A DNA stretch of 25,557 nucleotides from an uncultured Neisseriaceae bacterium (GCA_937952895.1 CALFYC010000006.1:1-25557); one strand, 5' to 3'. Positions 15,619 through 24,464 are shown, counted from the first letter of the stretch. Notes: generated by a model from the letters alone, not told the origin. A program made the numbers and translations.

Positions 15619-16590
15619 ATGATAAAATCACAAAAAATAGTTGTTTTACTTGTTAATTTGGGTTCGCCAAATCAATTAACTAATAAATCAATTAAAAATT
15701 TCTTAAAAAAATTTCTTTCAGATAAAAGAGTGGTGAATTTGCCACGAATATTGTGGTTGCCTATTCTGTTTGGGATTATTTTACCACTACGTTCTAGAAA
15801 ATTAGTAGAGCAATATTCTAAAATTTGGTTAAATGGAATTTCGCCCTTGATTTTCTATACAAAGTCACTGTGTTATAAATTGAAACAATGTATACCAGAT
15901 GATATAATAGTTGAATATGCATTTTGTTATTCTGATCCAGAGATAAAAAATGTATTATCAAGATTACATAATCAAGTTGATATAAAAAAACTTATTGTAA
16001 TTCCTTTATATCCACAGTTCTCATCCACTACTACGATGCCAGTATTTGATCAAATTAGTCAGTATTATAAAGATAAATTTTTTTTACCAGAAATAACTTT
16101 TATTAATCGATTTTTTAATAGCCAATTATATATTAAAGGGATAGTAAATAAAATCCGCAAGTCTTGGCAAGAAGAAGGTAGAGCAGAGAAAATTATATTT
16201 AGCTATCATTCTTTACCACAGGTAATTATTCAAAAGGGTGACAGTTATTATGAGGAATGTAGAAAAACAACTGAGTTAATCATAAAGGAACTTGACTTAA
16301 CTTCATCTGACTATTTTATGACTTTCCAATCAAAATTTGGAAGGCAAAAATGGTTATTGCCATCTACTATTGATATAGTTAAAGATTGTGCTAAAAATAA
16401 GATAAATTCAATAGAAGTGGTTTGTCCAGGTTTTATAAGTGATTGTTTAGAAACTTTGGAAGAAATTAATGTTTTAAATCGTGAAGTATTTTTAACCAAT
16501 GGTGGGTTAAAATATTCATATATTAATTGTTTGAATGATGATGATGAATTAAGTCAAGCATTACATAGCTTAGTTATAGAACATATATAG
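15619..16590 (+). CDS. hemH: Ferrochelatase
   Basis: 323 residues, as E. coli HemH (320). Inserts Fe2+ into protoporphyrin IX in the last step of protoporphyrin-dependent haem synthesis, at the inner face of the membrane. Recognised from LLVNLGSP at the N-terminus, YSKIWLNGISPLIFYT (residues 66-81), IPLYPQFSSTTT, FSYHSLPQ with the metal-site His197, TFQSKFGRQKWLLP and CPGFISDCLETLEEI with Glu278. It has none of the C-terminal cysteines used for the [2Fe-2S] cluster in animal enzymes. ATG 15619 has no visible Shine-Dalgarno in its A/T-only upstream stretch, so it may depend on coupling with plsY 21 bases before. glmS starts 14 bases after the stop. Confidence 0.96.
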   Translation: MIKSQKIVVLLVNLGSPNQLTNKSIKNFLKKFLSDKRVVNLPRILWLPILFGIILPLRSRKLVEQYSKIWLNGISPLIFYTKSLCYKLKQCIPDDIIVEYAFCYSDPEIKNVLSRLHNQVDIKKLIVIPLYPQFSSTTTMPVFDQISQYYKDKFFLPEITFINRFFNSQLYIKGIVNKIRKSWQEEGRAEKIIFSYHSLPQVIIQKGDSYYEECRKTTELIIKELDLTSSDYFMTFQSKFGRQKWLLPSTIDIVKDCAKNKINSIEVVCPGFISDCLETLEEINVLNREVFLTNGGLKYSYINCLNDDDELSQALHSLVIEHI

Positions 16591-16604
16591 AGAAGGAAAT
16601 TTTC

Positions 16605-18440
16605 ATGTGTGGTATTGTGGGAGCTATTGGAAAAACAAACGTAGTTTCGATGGTTTTAGATGGGTTAGCAAGTCTTGAATATCGAGGTTATGATTCCGTA
16701 GGAGTTGCAATAATTGATGAAAATTGCCAATTAGCTCGAAATCGAGTTACTAGTAGAGTTCAATCATTAAAAGATTTATGTAGTAAAAATTCATTTGAAA
16801 GTAACATTAGCATCGGTCATACTAGATGGGCAACTCATGGAGGGGTAACTGTTGATAATGCACATCCACATTTTTCAGATAATAAGATTGCAATTGTGCA
16901 TAATGGTATTATTGAAAATTATGCTGAATTAAAAGAACAGTTACAGAGTTTGGGTTATAATTTTGATTCGGAAACAGATACCGAAGTTATTGCACATTTA
17001 GTGCATTATCATTATTTAAAATCAAATGATATTCTTAAAGCAACTAAAGACAGCGTTAAGGAGTTGGCTGGGACTTATGCCATTGGTATTATTTGTATTG
17101 ATAATCCAGAAGAAATTATATGTGTTAGAGAAGGGTCTCCATTAGTAATTGGGGTTAGTTCTAATCAAATATTATTTGCCTCAGATATATTTGCATTAAC
17201 TTCAATAACTTCAGATGTAATTTATCTCAATGATGGAGATATCGCAAAAGTCAGTCCGTCAGATTATGTCATTTATGATAAGCATGGTATAAAAGTTAAT
17301 CGTGAAATAGTTAAAGTTAGTCAATCTATGTCATATAGCGAGCTTGGCAATTATTCCCATTATATGCAAAAGGAAATTTTTGAACAACCAAAAGCAATAG
17401 CTGGAACGTTAAAAAGTTTGGGTGATGGTTTTAAATCCGAAGTTTTTGGGGTTGATGCTTTGGCGATTTTTACGCAAATTCAAAAAATTCAAATAATTGC
17501 GTGTGGTACTAGTTATAACGCTGGGTTATTTGCTAAATATTGTATTGAAGAAATTGCAGAAATCGAATGTAATGTTGATATCGCAAGTGAATATCGTTAT
17601 CGTAAAATTGCATCTGATAAAAATACTTTAATAATCAGTATTTCTCAATCTGGGGAAACGGCAGATACTTTGGCTTCTGTTAAATATGCTATAGGTTTAG
17701 GAATGGTTAATACTCTTGCTATATGTAATGTTCCAGAAAGTAGTTTGGCACGATTATCCAAACTAGTATTACTCACTAAAGCTGGACCCGAAATAGGGGT
17801 CGCTTCAACTAAAGCTTTTACAACGCAAATGGTGGTTTTGGTTTATTTGGCATATACTTTAGCAAAAGTGAAGGGGCGATTATCTAATGTTGAAGAGGTT
17901 ACTATTACTTCAGAATTATACAAACTGCCAGCAATAATTGAATCGATTTTAAATATGATTGAGCCTTCAGTAAAATTTATTGCAAACGAAATTTATTCAA
18001 AAACTAGTGCCTTATTTTTGGGGCGCAATTTAATGTTTCCAATTGCAGTTGAGGGGGCTTTAAAATTAAAAGAAATTTCGTATATCCATGCTGAAGGATA
18101 TGCTGCTGGAGAATTAAAGCATGGTCCATTAGCTTTATTAGATGAAATAATGCCTGTTATAGTTACCATGCCGCAAAAAATTTTAATTGATAAAGTAAAG
18201 TCTAATATACAAGAAGTTCTTGCTCGTAAGGGATTGGTTTATGTAATAACTGATTGTAATGATGAAATTACTAAGTTATGTCATGGAATAATATATATGC
18301 CAGTTTCAAATATATCAAAGTACCTATTACCTATAGTTTATACTGTGCCATTACAATTATTAGCGTATCATACCGCTGTTTTAAAAGGCACTGATGTTGA
18401 TAAGCCTCGTAATTTAGCTAAAAGTGTTACAGTGGAATAA
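16605..18440 (+). CDS. glmS: Glucosamine-6-phosphate synthase (isomerising)
   Basis: 611 residues, ATG 16605 with AAGGA upstream. Cytoplasmic enzyme converting fructose-6-phosphate and glutamine to glucosamine-6-phosphate, the entry to UDP-GlcNAc for peptidoglycan and LPS. The N-terminal class II glutaminase domain begins MCGIVGAIG (Cys2 becomes the N-terminal nucleophile), with RGYDSVG, GHTRWATHG and HNGIIENY. Two SIS sugar-isomerase domains follow: ACGTSYNAG and SQSGETADTL in the first, EGALKLKEISYIHAEGY in the second, and the ending KPRNLAKSVTVE matches the family. Only 14 bases separate it from hemH, leaving no space for a glmS ribozyme. Both the amino-sugar product and the chitinase downstream concern GlcNAc, but they are in separate units. 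Confidence 0.97.
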   Translation: MCGIVGAIGKTNVVSMVLDGLASLEYRGYDSVGVAIIDENCQLARNRVTSRVQSLKDLCSKNSFESNISIGHTRWATHGGVTVDNAHPHFSDNKIAIVHNGIIENYAELKEQLQSLGYNFDSETDTEVIAHLVHYHYLKSNDILKATKDSVKELAGTYAIGIICIDNPEEIICVREGSPLVIGVSSNQILFASDIFALTSITSDVIYLNDGDIAKVSPSDYVIYDKHGIKVNREIVKVSQSMSYSELGNYSHYMQKEIFEQPKAIAGTLKSLGDGFKSEVFGVDALAIFTQIQKIQIIACGTSYNAGLFAKYCIEEIAEIECNVDIASEYRYRKIASDKNTLIISISQSGETADTLASVKYAIGLGMVNTLAICNVPESSLARLSKLVLLTKAGPEIGVASTKAFTTQMVVLVYLAYTLAKVKGRLSNVEEVTITSELYKLPAIIESILNMIEPSVKFIANEIYSKTSALFLGRNLMFPIAVEGALKLKEISYIHAEGYAAGELKHGPLALLDEIMPVIVTMPQKILIDKVKSNIQEVLARKGLVYVITDCNDEITKLCHGIIYMPVSNISKYLLPIVYTVPLQLLAYHTAVLKGTDVDKPRNLAKSVTVE

Positions 18441-18444
18441 GCGG

Positions 18445-18921
18445 ATGAGTTTAGATGAATTTTTAAATAATCCAGGATCAACCACCAAAGTATTTCAGAA
18501 TCTCGCAACTAGCTCGCAAATTGAAGTGTTGTGGAATGGCTTTATTAATGATAGTTTATTTCAACGGATTGTTTTAATTAAACTAGATAATATTCCGGTA
18601 ATGATAGCTATCAGTGAGGCTGATATATTTTCACCTCTATTTTTAGATATTTTAAAAAATTCAGGAACAGTCCCAATTGGGGTACGCTTATTTGATTCAT
18701 CTGCTAAAATTAGTAGATCAAAGATGAGTTTTGAAGAAATTCATATTGATGATATTGTTAATCACATAGTTCAGCATGAATTGAAACAAAGAGTAGATGA
18801 AAATATATTTATTGAGCGTAATTCAAACTTTAATTATGATACTCAAAAAATGCAATTAAAAGAATATATTTTACCTGGATTAGTAAATCTATTAGATAAA
18901 GCTTTGCATTTAAATGAGTGA
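18445..18921 (+). CDS. UbiC-like chorismate lyase family protein
   Basis: 158 residues, ATG 18445 lying 4 bases after the glmS stop; the frame is open further upstream inside glmS but that start would add only overlap. Similarity is to chorismate-pyruvate lyase (UbiC, about 165 residues), which makes 4-hydroxybenzoate for ubiquinone. Matching points: an N-terminal F(L)..PGSTTK.F like the L..DSMTK.F of E. coli, Arg41 in FQRIVLI (compare LREILL), VPIGVRLF (compare TPLGRYLF), and LKEYILPG with Glu140 where E. coli has the active-site Glu155 in LTELFLP. The E. coli Arg91 region (AGRTVVP) reads AISEADI here, so a substrate-binding arginine seems absent. It may be a divergent lyase or a non-catalytic relative. 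Last gene of the operon, followed by a strong terminator. Confidence 0.6.
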   Translation: MSLDEFLNNPGSTTKVFQNLATSSQIEVLWNGFINDSLFQRIVLIKLDNIPVMIAISEADIFSPLFLDILKNSGTVPIGVRLFDSSAKISRSKMSFEEIHIDDIVNHIVQHELKQRVDENIFIERNSNFNYDTQKMQLKEYILPGLVNLLDKALHLNE

Positions 18922-18923
18922 TT

Positions 18924-18959
18924 AAATCAACTTATGAATGTGATTCTATAAGTTGATTT
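18924..18959. terminator. Bidirectional terminator between convergent genes
   Basis: Perfect 12-bp stem AAATCAACTTAT / ATAAGTTGATTT with a 12-base loop, followed by T on one strand and preceded by A-rich sequence for the other. It starts 2 bases after the UbiC-like stop and ends 4 bases before the stop of the minus-strand propeller gene, so it probably ends both transcripts. Confidence 0.85.
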
Positions 18960-18963
18960 TTAC

Positions 18964-20238
18964 TTATTTAGCAATACAAGTTACTTGACAAGTTGTGTAT
19001 GGAATTGGTTTATGACTTATCACAGATCTGCAATGTGCTGGGTTACAGTTATACTTGTTTTGGTCAAAAATTTCTGATGTTAATTGACTAATAGTATTAT
19101 TTGATGAATATTCGCATGTTTGCTCTAAATTACTAGATGTATATATAGCAGAACCCGCAAAATCAAGAAAAACCCCACTTTCACTTGCTAAATATGAAGA
19201 TATCGTATCATAAACTATACCATCTGCATTTATGTAGGTCCAGCTAAAAAACCTATTATTAGGATTTTTTTTAGAAGATATTTCATCAGGTGATGGACAA
19301 GTTAAAACGTACATATTGGAAAATACATTACTATTAACATTAGTAAATTTAGCTCTAGTATTACTATCAACTATATTCCAATTAATACCATCTTGTGAAT
19401 TTGCAATTAGTCCATTTTCACCAACTACAATAAATTTACCATTCCCATAGGTTATGCTGGTTAATAAAGAAGTGTTATTAAACTGGTTTTTAACCCATGA
19501 TCGAGCAGCTTTAAAATCTGATGAAGAGAGAATAATTCCATTAGAACCAACTGCTAAAAATTGCCCATTGCCATAGATTATACTATTAAGATCTTCACTT
19601 GTAGGGCTTATCTGGTTTACCCAATTTGAGCCATCATTAGAAGTTAAAATCGCTCCATTATTTCCAACTACTACAAATACTCGTCCGTTGTATATTACAC
19701 TTTTCAAATCATTATTTGAAATATTTTGTATACCCCATTTATTTCCATCGCTAGAACTGATAATGGTTCCATTATCACCTACAGCAACAAATCCGATACC
19801 ATTTGCATATGTTATACTTTGAATATCATATAAAGTATGACTATCATGAAAGGTCCATTTAATTCCATTAACAGAACTCAAAAGCAAACCTTTTTCTCCA
19901 ACAGCAATCATATATCCATTATTACTCGTTATAGAAAGGATTTTTTGATTAGTGCCTAAGCCATGTTCTAGGTAATTCCAACTTGATCCATCACTGGATG
20001 TGACTAAAGTGCCATTATCGCCTACGGCAAAATATTTACTTTCACTAAAGTTCATACCATACAGATTATCAGTAGAGTTGGAAGTTGATGTGCTTACCCA
20101 ATTAATTCCATCGTCTACTGATTTTAAAATTACTCCTGATTCGCCTATTGCAATAAATTGAGTATGTGTTCCCGCTATAACACTATTCATCATTAAAATA
20201 GAGCCAATTAAATAAATAAAAATTTTTGTGCTTTTCAT
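18964..20238 (-). CDS. Secreted YCF48/BNR-like seven-bladed propeller protein
   Basis: 424 residues, ATG 20238-20236. A Sec signal peptide (1-22) ends in SVIA before GTHTQ, with no lipobox, so the protein is periplasmic or secreted. Seven repeats of about 43 residues follow (about 27-300), each with F.AVG..G.I..S.DG..W and a L.SI.Y.NG.F link, starting FIAIG, YFAVG, MIAVG, FVAVG, FVVVG, FLAVG and FIVVG. This is the pattern of YCF48/BNR-type beta-propellers, for which seven blades close a ring. From about residue 315 comes a C-terminal region with six cysteines (TCPSP, TCEYS, NCNPAHC and TTCQVTC) that I cannot assign; its CPSP start and CEYS motif recall small secreted bacterial domains of unknown function. 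The gene is divergent from the chitinase. Confidence 0.82.
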   Translation of the reverse strand: MKSTKIFIYLIGSILMMNSVIAGTHTQFIAIGESGVILKSVDDGINWVSTSTSNSTDNLYGMNFSESKYFAVGDNGTLVTSSDGSSWNYLEHGLGTNQKILSITSNNGYMIAVGEKGLLLSSVNGIKWTFHDSHTLYDIQSITYANGIGFVAVGDNGTIISSSDGNKWGIQNISNNDLKSVIYNGRVFVVVGNNGAILTSNDGSNWVNQISPTSEDLNSIIYGNGQFLAVGSNGIILSSSDFKAARSWVKNQFNNTSLLTSITYGNGKFIVVGENGLIANSQDGINWNIVDSNTRAKFTNVNSNVFSNMYVLTCPSPDEISSKKNPNNRFFSWTYINADGIVYDTISSYLASESGVFLDFAGSAIYTSSNLEQTCEYSSNNTISQLTSEIFDQNKYNCNPAHCRSVISHKPIPYTTCQVTCIAK

Positions 20239-20280
20239 AATTATTTTTCCATCAAGAAATTACGTTATCTTATTTTTTTA

Positions 20281-20290
20281 ATTATATCAT
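20281..20290 (-). promoter_or_regulatory. Extended -10 promoter ATGATATAAT (minus strand)
   Basis: Read on the minus strand this is exactly ATGATATAAT, 43 bases before the ATG of the secreted propeller gene. No good -35 is seen. Confidence 0.6.
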
Positions 20291-20494
20291 AAATCTGAGG
20301 TTTAATGATAGATCTTTAAATATAGTGCAACAAGATTTTAGTTGTGAACCATTGGCATTAATTGGTTTGTGGTTTTATTTTTTTCGTCAGAAATCATAAA
20401 ATAACCAATTGTATTAGTGCATTAACTAAGCTTGGACATTAAATCTCTGAAGTGCAACGTTACTGACAGAAATACTGAAGCTAATATTAATTTT

Positions 20495-20504
20495 ATGATA
20501 TAAT
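20495..20504 (+). promoter_or_regulatory. Extended -10 promoter ATGATATAAT of chitinase
   Basis: ATGATATAAT lies 61 bases before the chitinase ATG; TGAAGC at 20476-20481 is a poor -35 at 17 bases. Confidence 0.6.
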
Positions 20505-20564
20505 GTAAGGGTTTGCCGTTAATATTTATATGGCACTTTAAAGTAGTATTATAAAAGGGAATAA

Positions 20565-23500
20565 ATGAAAAATATTTTAAGAAAAGCTTCTGGCATAATA
20601 GTCATGTTAACGTTAAGTTCTTGCGGAGGCTCAGGTAGTGGGTCATCTTCAAGTGCTAATCCTGCACCAACCCCACCACCAAGTGCTCTAGGTGATGCAA
20701 GTTTAGGAACATCTGCAGTTTTATCCACTAAGAGTACTAGTTCAACGATCGCAATACCTTTATTCAATAATAGTTCAAATAGTATAGTGGTAGGTACTGT
20801 AACTGGTAGTAGTGGAGTTAGTTTTGATTTAGGGTCTTGTGCTGGGCAAACCTTATCCCCAGGTAATGAATGTAACATATTAGCAACGTATTCTGGATCT
20901 TCATCGCCAACCGGCATTCAGGCTGCCAATTACACAGTTGAAATAAATCCAGGAACGTCAAATGAGCAAAAATTATCCGGAATATTAAACTATGAGGCTT
21001 TAGAGAGTGGTTTTAATGATGTATTTATATCTCAATCTTTATATCCAATATCTTTATCGAGTACGAACCTTAGCACATATACTACATTATGGCTATATAA
21101 TAGCAGTAATAATAGTATAAATTTTAATCCCGGTGATTCGGTTAGTTTACAAAATATAGTAGGTAATGGTAATTGGAGTATTGCAAATTCTTCATGCCAG
21201 AATACTTTAAATGCAGGAAGTGGTTGTTATGTGACTTTAAGGTATACAAATAATCAAAGTAATATTGCTAATGCACTAAAAGCTGTAACCAACGGTGATG
21301 CCCCACTATCAACAGTAAAAATAACAGCTAATTTGGATGGGCATAATATTTACACTAATTTAAATGTTTTTGCTCAAGAGTCTGATGGGGCATCTTTAAT
21401 TAACCCTTCGACAGTTAATATGGGAAATAGCAGTACTGGTATTTTACCTATTGTAAATAGTGGGACATTACCTATAATTTCTCTATCAGCAACTAGCTCT
21501 AATTCAGGTTTTACTGTGGATGCCACTTCATGTCAAAGTCAATTAGCATTATCTCCAGGAAGTGACAGTTGTCAAATAAATATTATTAAAAAATCTGGTG
21601 CTACAGGTACTGCAAGCGTAGAAATAACTTATGCTGATGAAAATGGAAGCCATAATGTTAGTAATATAATAAACTATGGAAACCTAACTGTTAGTCCTGG
21701 AGTATTAACGTTTAATGTTGCTGTTAATACATCTCAAGAACAAGATCTTACTTTAGGGAATGTTGGAAGTGGTAATTTAACTTATGCTGGTGAGAGTTTA
21801 ACTAATTTAAATAATGACTTTATAGTAGATGATTCAGCTTGTGTTGGACAGCAAATAGGTAGTTGTAAAATTAAAGTATCTTATTCTCCTAAATCTTCTA
21901 CGGTACTTCAGTCAGGAAGCGTAAGTTTTAATGCTACAGATAGTCTTGGTAATCTTAATTCAGTTATAGCTTCAATTAGTTATCAATCTTTTTCTCCATC
22001 TGCGCCTAATATAGAATTTTGTAGTGATGCGCAATGTAATAATGTAATTACATCTGATCAAATAGCAGCCAAAGTTGGAGAGTCAGATTTATTGAATTTA
22101 TGGATTAAAAACACAGGGGAAGTTACTGCTCCTACATTAAGCTTTTCTTTCGTACCTGTAGTTTCTAGTTTGTCGTTAGTTAATAATCAATGTGGGGCAA
22201 CTTTAGCTAGTAATGCAACATGTTCATTTGCTATAAAATATACGCCAACTTTGGTTGAAAGTGGAGTTACTTTATTTAAAGTTCTGTATGGAGCTAATAC
22301 TAGTTCTTTATCATTAAATTATAGTTCTACTCCTCAAGATTTTGCACAGATTGTATATTGTAATGATTCTCAATGTACACAAGAAATTAATTCGATTAAT
22401 TTAAATACATTAGTCAGTGAGTCAATTTCTCAGAATGTATATGTATTAAATAAAGGAAATGTTCCTGCAACTGGTGTGAACTATATTTCAACAGGCTATC
22501 CTGCTGGTTTATCGGTTGACTCTAGTAATTGTGGCAATACTTTAAATCCTAATTCACCAACTTGTACACTAAAAATTAATTTTTATCCAACGGCTGCTGC
22601 AAGTGGTAATGTTTTATTTAAAATAACTTATAGCAGTTTAGATACAGCAAAAGAAAGTGATTTAAATATTAACTATAGTGCAACACAGCCGATTACTGGT
22701 GGAACCTATGATTATGATACACAGTTCCAAGGTGGCTCAGGTGTATTGGTGAAAGTGCAATCAGGTTCCTCAATTGGTAATGCCTCTGTAGTAATTACTA
22801 CGAATTTTGCACCAACTAGTGTTGATGGGGCATGTTTTGCTCCTTCATGGGAAAGCTTCACTTCACAAACAACTAAAGTGAATAATCAGTATTTAACTAC
22901 AATAACTCCGAACGGCGCTAATTTAGACCTTACAAAAAATTGTGGTTTACATGGGGGTGCTTCAGTTTTGAGTGGCGTTCAGTATGGTGTGGTAAGTGGA
23001 GTGTCCGTTAATGGTACAGCGTTTAAGATGGTTTCACCATGTGGGGCTTCCGCCTGTTCTGATCCAGGGAATGGTAGTGTAATACAAGGTTATTATACGA
23101 ATTGGTCAAGATATGCTAGAGCATATTTTGCATCTTCTATTCCCTATACTAATTTAAATGAAGTTACTTATGCTTTTATTGGTTTTAATGGGGCAGGTAA
23201 TGTAACAAGTCTAGATTCATGGGCAGATATTAACGAGATGCCTACTTTAGCTAAAGCAAAATTACAATATCCATATTTAAACATAATGCTATCTTTTGGA
23301 GGTTGGACTAATGCTGGAGCTTACACTGCCCCCATGTTTAATCAACTAACTAGTAGCCAAACAGCAATAGATAATTTTGCAACTAATGCAACTAATGCAA
23401 TGGTTAATGGCGGATTTAATGGAATTGATATAGATTGGGAATGGTGGTCAGGTGATGATGGGAATGGCTTAAATGCATCTCCTCATGCTAAAGAAGAGTT

Positions 23501-24293
23501 AGCATTACTTACTGCAATTAAAAGTAAATTGAGTCAATTATCAAAAGCGAATAATCAAAATTACTATTTATCTATAGCCGTATCAGTTGCCCCAGATAAA
23601 ATTGAATCTTCAGAATTAGATGCGGCAAATAGAGGGGTGCCTAACTTTTGGCTACAAGTCTCGCAGCTTGTAGATCATTTATCAGTTATGGCTTATGATA
23701 TGCATGGAGCATTTGATAATCCTAACCCAGCAGATTTTCAGGCTTCATGGAGTATGGAGCCTAATAGCCCATATGTAAATAAGTCATATGATACCGTTGA
23801 TGCGATAAATAAATACACAAGTTATGGTGTTCCGGTTAACAAATTAGTTCTTGGTATTCCAGCATATGGTCGAGCTATGCAGATAAATGGTATAGGTTCT
23901 AATTTTGGGTTATACCAACCTATTACGGGTACACCAATTGGAGAATTTGATGATTCAAGTACTGGTAATACAGGGGTATTTAGTTATAAATGTATTATCA
24001 ATCCAAATATTTGTTATAGTAATGGTCCAACTATTTCAGCATTAACTTTTATTGATCAAGACCATAATAAAGATGTATTTAATAATTTGAGCTCTCATGC
24101 TCAGGAACCTTGGGGATATGGTAATACACCGCAAGGAAATATTTTCTTGACATATGATAATGTTAAGACTGTAGAATATAAAGTCCAACAATCAAAAACT
24201 ATGGGCTTAGGTGGTTTTATGCTTTGGGAGTTAGATGGTGACTCTACTGAATCTCAAACCTCATTATTAAATACTATAAAATCAAGTATCTAA
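20565..24293 (+). CDS. Lipoprotein chitinase: Ig-like stalk with GH18 domain
   Basis: 1242 residues. ATG 20565 begins a lipoprotein leader with lipobox LSSC (Cys20), followed by a Gly/Ser/Pro linker. Residues about 45-705 form six Ig-like repeats of about 100 residues, each closing with a cysteine pair in a pattern like SC...L.PG..C.I...Y.P, as in bacterial choice-of-anchor or ASPM/Hydin-like domains. Residues about 710-825 are a beta-rich module with cysteines that may bind carbohydrate. The GH18 domain (about 838-1242) starts IQGYYTNWSRY and has LSFGGWT, the catalytic motif NGIDIDWEW (Asp955, Asp957, Glu959), MAYDMHG (Tyr1044) and FMLWELDGD (Trp1221). The first Asp of the usual DGxDxDxE motif is Asn952, but the acid Glu and its two Asp partners remain, so activity is likely. 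Known GH18 enzymes cleave chitin or related GlcNAc polymers by substrate-assisted catalysis. It is probably tethered to the outer membrane. Confidence 0.92.
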   Translation: MKNILRKASGIIVMLTLSSCGGSGSGSSSSANPAPTPPPSALGDASLGTSAVLSTKSTSSTIAIPLFNNSSNSIVVGTVTGSSGVSFDLGSCAGQTLSPGNECNILATYSGSSSPTGIQAANYTVEINPGTSNEQKLSGILNYEALESGFNDVFISQSLYPISLSSTNLSTYTTLWLYNSSNNSINFNPGDSVSLQNIVGNGNWSIANSSCQNTLNAGSGCYVTLRYTNNQSNIANALKAVTNGDAPLSTVKITANLDGHNIYTNLNVFAQESDGASLINPSTVNMGNSSTGILPIVNSGTLPIISLSATSSNSGFTVDATSCQSQLALSPGSDSCQINIIKKSGATGTASVEITYADENGSHNVSNIINYGNLTVSPGVLTFNVAVNTSQEQDLTLGNVGSGNLTYAGESLTNLNNDFIVDDSACVGQQIGSCKIKVSYSPKSSTVLQSGSVSFNATDSLGNLNSVIASISYQSFSPSAPNIEFCSDAQCNNVITSDQIAAKVGESDLLNLWIKNTGEVTAPTLSFSFVPVVSSLSLVNNQCGATLASNATCSFAIKYTPTLVESGVTLFKVLYGANTSSLSLNYSSTPQDFAQIVYCNDSQCTQEINSINLNTLVSESISQNVYVLNKGNVPATGVNYISTGYPAGLSVDSSNCGNTLNPNSPTCTLKINFYPTAAASGNVLFKITYSSLDTAKESDLNINYSATQPITGGTYDYDTQFQGGSGVLVKVQSGSSIGNASVVITTNFAPTSVDGACFAPSWESFTSQTTKVNNQYLTTITPNGANLDLTKNCGLHGGASVLSGVQYGVVSGVSVNGTAFKMVSPCGASACSDPGNGSVIQGYYTNWSRYARAYFASSIPYTNLNEVTYAFIGFNGAGNVTSLDSWADINEMPTLAKAKLQYPYLNIMLSFGGWTNAGAYTAPMFNQLTSSQTAIDNFATNATNAMVNGGFNGIDIDWEWWSGDDGNGLNASPHAKEELALLTAIKSKLSQLSKANNQNYYLSIAVSVAPDKIESSELDAANRGVPNFWLQVSQLVDHLSVMAYDMHGAFDNPNPADFQASWSMEPNSPYVNKSYDTVDAINKYTSYGVPVNKLVLGIPAYGRAMQINGIGSNFGLYQPITGTPIGEFDDSSTGNTGVFSYKCIINPNICYSNGPTISALTFIDQDHNKDVFNNLSSHAQEPWGYGNTPQGNIFLTYDNVKTVEYKVQQSKTMGLGGFMLWELDGDSTESQTSLLNTIKSSI

Positions 24294-24304
24294 TAACCTT
24301 AAAT

Positions 24305-24347
24305 AAAAAGGATATTCAAAATTTAAATAGTTTTGGATATCCTTTTT
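24305..24347 (+). terminator. Strong terminator after chitinase gene
   Basis: A 17-bp stem, 24305-24321 with 24331-24347, contains one G-T wobble (core AAAAAGGATAT / ATATCCTTTTT), a 9-base loop and a T-rich right arm. It begins 12 bases after the stop codon. Confidence 0.9.
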
Positions 24348-24455
24348 TACATTAATAATTTCTAAATTAAAATCTACCAAAATGTATAAACTTTAGATTA
24401 AGCTTATTAAAAGTGAAATACTATTCTAATCCTTATTTATTATAAATTTATTCTA

Positions 24456-24464
24456 TGTTAAAAT
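24456..24464 (+). promoter_or_regulatory. Extended -10 promoter TGTTAAAAT
   Basis: TG-T-TAAAAT lies 76 bases before the start of the alcohol dehydrogenase gene, downstream of the chitinase terminator. No good -35 is seen. The rest of the gap 24348-24539 is AT-rich with nothing else I can support. Confidence 0.45.

Larger units (their letters stand above)
20239..20564. other. Divergent regulatory region between propeller and chitinase genes
   Basis: 326 bases without a gene. It holds one extended -10 element facing each way (20281-20290 on the minus strand and 20495-20504 on the plus strand). The central 200 bases contain T- and A-rich runs and loose repeats of TTGGTT / AACCAA, but no clear operator, hairpin terminator or small RNA that I could support. 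Confidence 0.5.

Noticed and set aside
16591..16604. Possible glmS ribozyme upstream of glmS
   Set aside because: Only 14 bases lie between hemH and glmS, far too short for the ribozyme, which is also mainly a Gram-positive feature.
20239..20564. Small RNA or riboswitch in the divergent gap
   Set aside because: Loose A/T-rich pairings are present but no stable stem, conserved core or terminator supports an RNA gene.
20549..20917. Open frame on the minus strand opposite the chitinase N-terminus
   Set aside because: It is antisense to the lipoprotein leader and first Ig-like repeat, and its low-complexity product arises from the Ser/Pro/Gly linker codons.
23418..23441. Chitinase judged inactive because the first motif residue is Asn
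   Set aside because: The catalytic Glu959 and the two supporting Asp residues (955, 957), Tyr1044 and Trp1221 are all in place, so loss of activity is not supported.
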